DNA of 64,000 nucleotides from Planctellipticum variicoloris (GTDB lineage Bacteria > Planctomycetota > Planctomycetia > Planctomycetales > Planctomycetaceae): assembly GCF_030622045.1 (NCBI RefSeq), contig NZ_CP130886.1:1935557-1999556 (forward strand), written 5' to 3'. Positions 61,381-64,000 of the stretch are shown here, one piece after another. The first letter of the stretch is position 1, and each line of letters opens with the position of its first letter. The notes under the pieces are model-generated. The model had not been told where the DNA came from. It did no database searches and saw only the letters and a list, made by a program, of their open reading frames with translations. Made by a program: the position numbers and the translations under genes.

Positions 61381-61783
61381 GGACGGGAAGGTGTTGCGCG
61401 GCCGGCAGAATTTTCCAGGCCGTCGCCGTTTACCCGATCGCGATCCTGACTAAGCCGTCAGGGTTTCCCCGCAAAGTCTACGTGCGCGGGATGACCGCGC
61501 CGGGTCTCCCGACGCAACGACTTCCTCTCGTGATTCACAATTCGTGTTGCCGCCCGTTCGTCGAAAGTAATGGGGCTGAGAATTGTCCCCTGCGCATATC
61601 CGTGTCCGCCGCTCTCGGCGAACTGCGGATCGCCGGCACAGCGTTCGACGGCGGCCCGACTCGATGGCCGTCGGCAGACGCCGCCGTCAATCTCAGTCGA
61701 ATCCCGATTTTTCCGAGTCCTTTGCCGAACTTTGCTCCGTTCGCCCGCACAGCTCCTGACGCCGCGCAAGGACCGACTGCTTT
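61381..61783. other. Spacer without a recognisable gene
   Basis: The 403 bases between the SLC13 and RND genes show no convincing coding frame, repeat or hairpin. AAGGA is found 12 bases before the next start. It presumably holds the promoter of the RND gene but no element is clear. Confidence 0.4.
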
Positions 61784-64000
61784 ATGATCTCTCAGTTCTA
61801 CCGCAAGTACAGCAAGGCGATTCTCTGGGGCGTGGCCTTGTCGTTCCCCTTCTTTGCCTACCAGGCAGAGCAGATTCCGTCGAATAACGACATTGAAACC
61901 TGGCTGCCGCGGAACACGGAGGTCCGTCAGGTTTACGAGGACTTCAAGCTCGATTTTGGCGCCGAAGAGGTGATTCTCGTCGGAGTCCCCGAATCGTCGG
62001 CAACGCCGGTCGAGCTCGAGGCGCTGGCTGGACGACTTGAACGAGCGCCGCAGGTGCGTCAGGTCTGGACGCCCGACCGGATGGTGGCGCGGATGGAGCA
62101 GCTCTCAGTTTCCGCCGAGGAAGCCCGGGGGCGATTGACGGGGTTGCTGCAGTCGGCCGACGGTGCGACCTCCGGCGTCATGGTCCTGCTCTCCGACGCA
62201 GGACTCGCCGACCGGGCGGGCACGGTCGCCGTCGTTCGAGAGATTCTGGAATACTGCCAGCTCAGTGGCGCCGAAGTCGCTCTGACCGGGGCCCCCGTGA
62301 TCGTCACCGAACTCGACCGGCTGGGAAGCAGCAAGTCGAGCAAGGGCTTCTTCATGATCACGCTGGCGGTCAGCCTGGGACTGCTCTACTTCTCCTTGCG
62401 TCATATCGGAATGAGTCTCGCTGTCCTGGGGGTCACGGTCTGGGGCATCTTTGCCAATCAGACCGTGCTGGCCTGGTGCGGCGGCGAGATGAACTTCATT
62501 CTCGGATCGTTGTCGGTGATGGTGATGATTTTCACCCTCTCGATCGCGGTCCACCTCATCAGTTACTACAGCGAAGCGGTCCGTGACAATATTGCGGACC
62601 CGCTGCAGCAGGCGCTGCGCGAATCCGCGTGGCCGTGTGCGCTGTCGACGTTGACGACGCTGCTGGGGCTGATTTCGCTGAACGTCAGCAACATCCTTCC
62701 GGTCGCGCAGTTCGGTTACGCCGCGGCGATGGGATCGGTGGTTGCGCTGGTGGTCGGCATGGGGATCGTTCCGGCGCTGCTGGTCGTCTGGCCGCAAGCG
62801 ACCGTCACATCCAATCAGTTCCGCGTCAACTTCTACGACTGGGGAAGCTGGATCGGAGTGCATCGGCTCCGCATCCTGGGAGCTGCGGTGGTTGTGATGG
62901 CGGTGACCGGGCTGGGAATCGTTCAGCTCCGGTCGGATATCAATCCGGTGGAATTCCTGCCGAAAAACAGTCGCATTCTGACGGACTTGCGGACGATCGA
63001 ACGCGACCTGACCAATGTCGATTCGATTGAGATCGTCGTCGATTTCCAGGGCCGGAAGCTGCCGTTCGGCGATCAGCTCGAACGCGTGCGCGGGATTGAG
63101 GCACGCATTGCGGCGCACCCGGGCGTGCGGCACACGCTTTCCGCGGCGACGTTTTTTCCGACGCACGGCCCGGAGGGGGCCTTCGCGGCGGCGCGAATGC
63201 TGTCGGCGGCGCAGTCCTACAGCGGGGACGACGGCCTGACCGCCAACGATCACAACCTGTGGCGAATCTCCGCCCGGATTCAGAACCTGCCGGGACTCTC
63301 CGCAGTGGCGGTGCTGGAACAGTTGACCAGCGAGCTGGAAGGCGAACCTGTCACGTTGACGGGGATCACACCGCTTCTGAAGAGTGCGCAGCTCGAGATT
63401 TTTGACGGCTTCTGGCAGAGCTTTACGGCCGCGTGTCTGACGATCTTCCTGGTGATGATTCTGGCTCTCAGATCGTTCGTCTCGGCGGTGATCGCGATGG
63501 TGCCGAATATTCTGCCGATCTGGCTCGTATTCGGCGGCGTCGGCTTCTGGGGACTGCCGGTCGATATCGGCATGATGATGACCGGCAGTATTTCGCTGGG
63601 GATCTCGGTCGACTGCACCTTCCACTTTCTGGTGCACTACCAGCAGGCGTACCGGCAGGGACACTCGTCGGTTGAGGCGTGTCGTCGAGCGTTGCAGCAT
63701 TCGGGCGAGCCGATGCTCGATTCCACGCTGATCTGCAGCGTCGGTATGATGGCTCTTTGTCTGAGCAGTTTCAGCCCGACGGCCCGGTTCGGCTGGCTGA
63801 TGACGACTCAGATGCTGGCCTCGCTGCTCGGCGAATTGCTGCTGCTGCCGGCGCTGCTCTGCCTCCGTCCGGAACGGCGTTCGCTGTCCGCCGCTGCGGC
63901 GTCACCTCCCCCGACCACACCCACTCCGACGCCGGACCCGGAGCCTGAGATTCACCGGATGCCGGCGCCGCACATCGCTCAGCCGGGCATTCGTCGTCGG
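61784..64000 (+). CDS. RND/MMPL-family exporter (right end cut off)
   Basis: ATG 61784 starts a frame still open at 64000 (739 codons seen). An N-terminal helix, a periplasmic loop (IETWLPRNTEVRQVYEDFKL), a membrane block of five or six helices (LIVMVMIFTLSIAVHLISYY-type; SVMVMIFTLSIAVHLI) and then a second loop and second block (WQSFTAACLTIFLVMILALR, SISLGISVDCTFHFLVHYQQ) give the duplicated RND/MMPL layout of lipid and hopanoid exporters. The Asp in ISVDCTFHF is the usual proton-relay position. The last part is Pro/Thr-rich (PPTTPTPTPDPEPEI), a probable cytoplasmic tail. The cargo is unknown. Confidence 0.88.
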   Translation, partial: MISQFYRKYSKAILWGVALSFPFFAYQAEQIPSNNDIETWLPRNTEVRQVYEDFKLDFGAEEVILVGVPESSATPVELEALAGRLERAPQVRQVWTPDRMVARMEQLSVSAEEARGRLTGLLQSADGATSGVMVLLSDAGLADRAGTVAVVREILEYCQLSGAEVALTGAPVIVTELDRLGSSKSSKGFFMITLAVSLGLLYFSLRHIGMSLAVLGVTVWGIFANQTVLAWCGGEMNFILGSLSVMVMIFTLSIAVHLISYYSEAVRDNIADPLQQALRESAWPCALSTLTTLLGLISLNVSNILPVAQFGYAAAMGSVVALVVGMGIVPALLVVWPQATVTSNQFRVNFYDWGSWIGVHRLRILGAAVVVMAVTGLGIVQLRSDINPVEFLPKNSRILTDLRTIERDLTNVDSIEIVVDFQGRKLPFGDQLERVRGIEARIAAHPGVRHTLSAATFFPTHGPEGAFAAARMLSAAQSYSGDDGLTANDHNLWRISARIQNLPGLSAVAVLEQLTSELEGEPVTLTGITPLLKSAQLEIFDGFWQSFTAACLTIFLVMILALRSFVSAVIAMVPNILPIWLVFGGVGFWGLPVDIGMMMTGSISLGISVDCTFHFLVHYQQAYRQGHSSVEACRRALQHSGEPMLDSTLICSVGMMALCLSSFSPTARFGWLMTTQMLASLLGELLLLPALLCLRPERRSLSAAAASPPPTTPTPTPDPEPEIHRMPAPHIAQPGIRRR

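Overview
The window looks like a chromosomal segment of a planctomycete (phylum Planctomycetota, most likely order Planctomycetales). It is GC-rich with long intergenic spacers. It carries several families that are expanded in that phylum: two DUF1501 proteins with Tat-type N-termini, a DUF1549/DUF1553 cytochrome-like protein, ECF sigma factors next to such genes, a receptor-type Ser/Thr kinase, an oversized BlaR-type peptidase with its BlaI repressor, DUF3500, and a small RRFxTYEEL-type protein. I saw no rRNA, tRNA, CRISPR array, transposase or prophage. Both ends cut through genes.

Layout. 1-701: a secreted thioredoxin-fold protein, cut at the left edge. 938-5931 (+): a CUT2-type sugar ABC importer (binding protein, ATPase, permease) with an unrelated gene inserted, a jelly-roll domain fused to a nucleoside-deoxyribosyltransferase/TIR-like domain. 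6165-12865 (-): an ECF sigma factor, anti-sigma-like protein, coiled-coil protein, DUF1549/1553 and DUF1501 module, then a small LTxxQ protein. 13154-20649 (mostly -): mscL, an orphan FlgG-like rod protein, a kinase whose outer domain is a UrtA-like urea-binding protein, an Nramp-related transporter and uxuA. 20803-28412 (-): the blaI-blaR pair, BlaR being 2408 residues. 28796-31718: a UvrA paralog facing a small alkyltransferase-like protein.

32052-35722 (+): a heterodimeric ABC exporter with one degenerate ATP site. 36093-42245: large secreted or membrane proteins of unknown role. 42686-45351 (+): a small ORF, a second ECF sigma factor, a terminator-like hairpin and a second DUF1501 protein. 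45679-49552 (+): a DksA/TraR zinc-finger protein, an HtrA protease, two paralogous small membrane proteins and a C-terminal-haem cytochrome. 49634-64000: phosphoglucomutase, a second Nramp-related transporter, HIT, DUF3500, a class III aminotransferase, a MATE exporter, a small planctomycete protein, gpsA, an SLC13/RCK transporter and an RND/MMPL exporter cut at the right edge.

The strongest candidates for undescribed biology are the UrtA-kinase fusion, the jelly-roll/NDT-TIR protein in the sugar importer operon, the orphan FlgG-like protein, the UvrA paralog with its ATL-like neighbour, and the giant BlaR with a possible dyad operator. All function calls come from reading motifs by eye; no database search was run.
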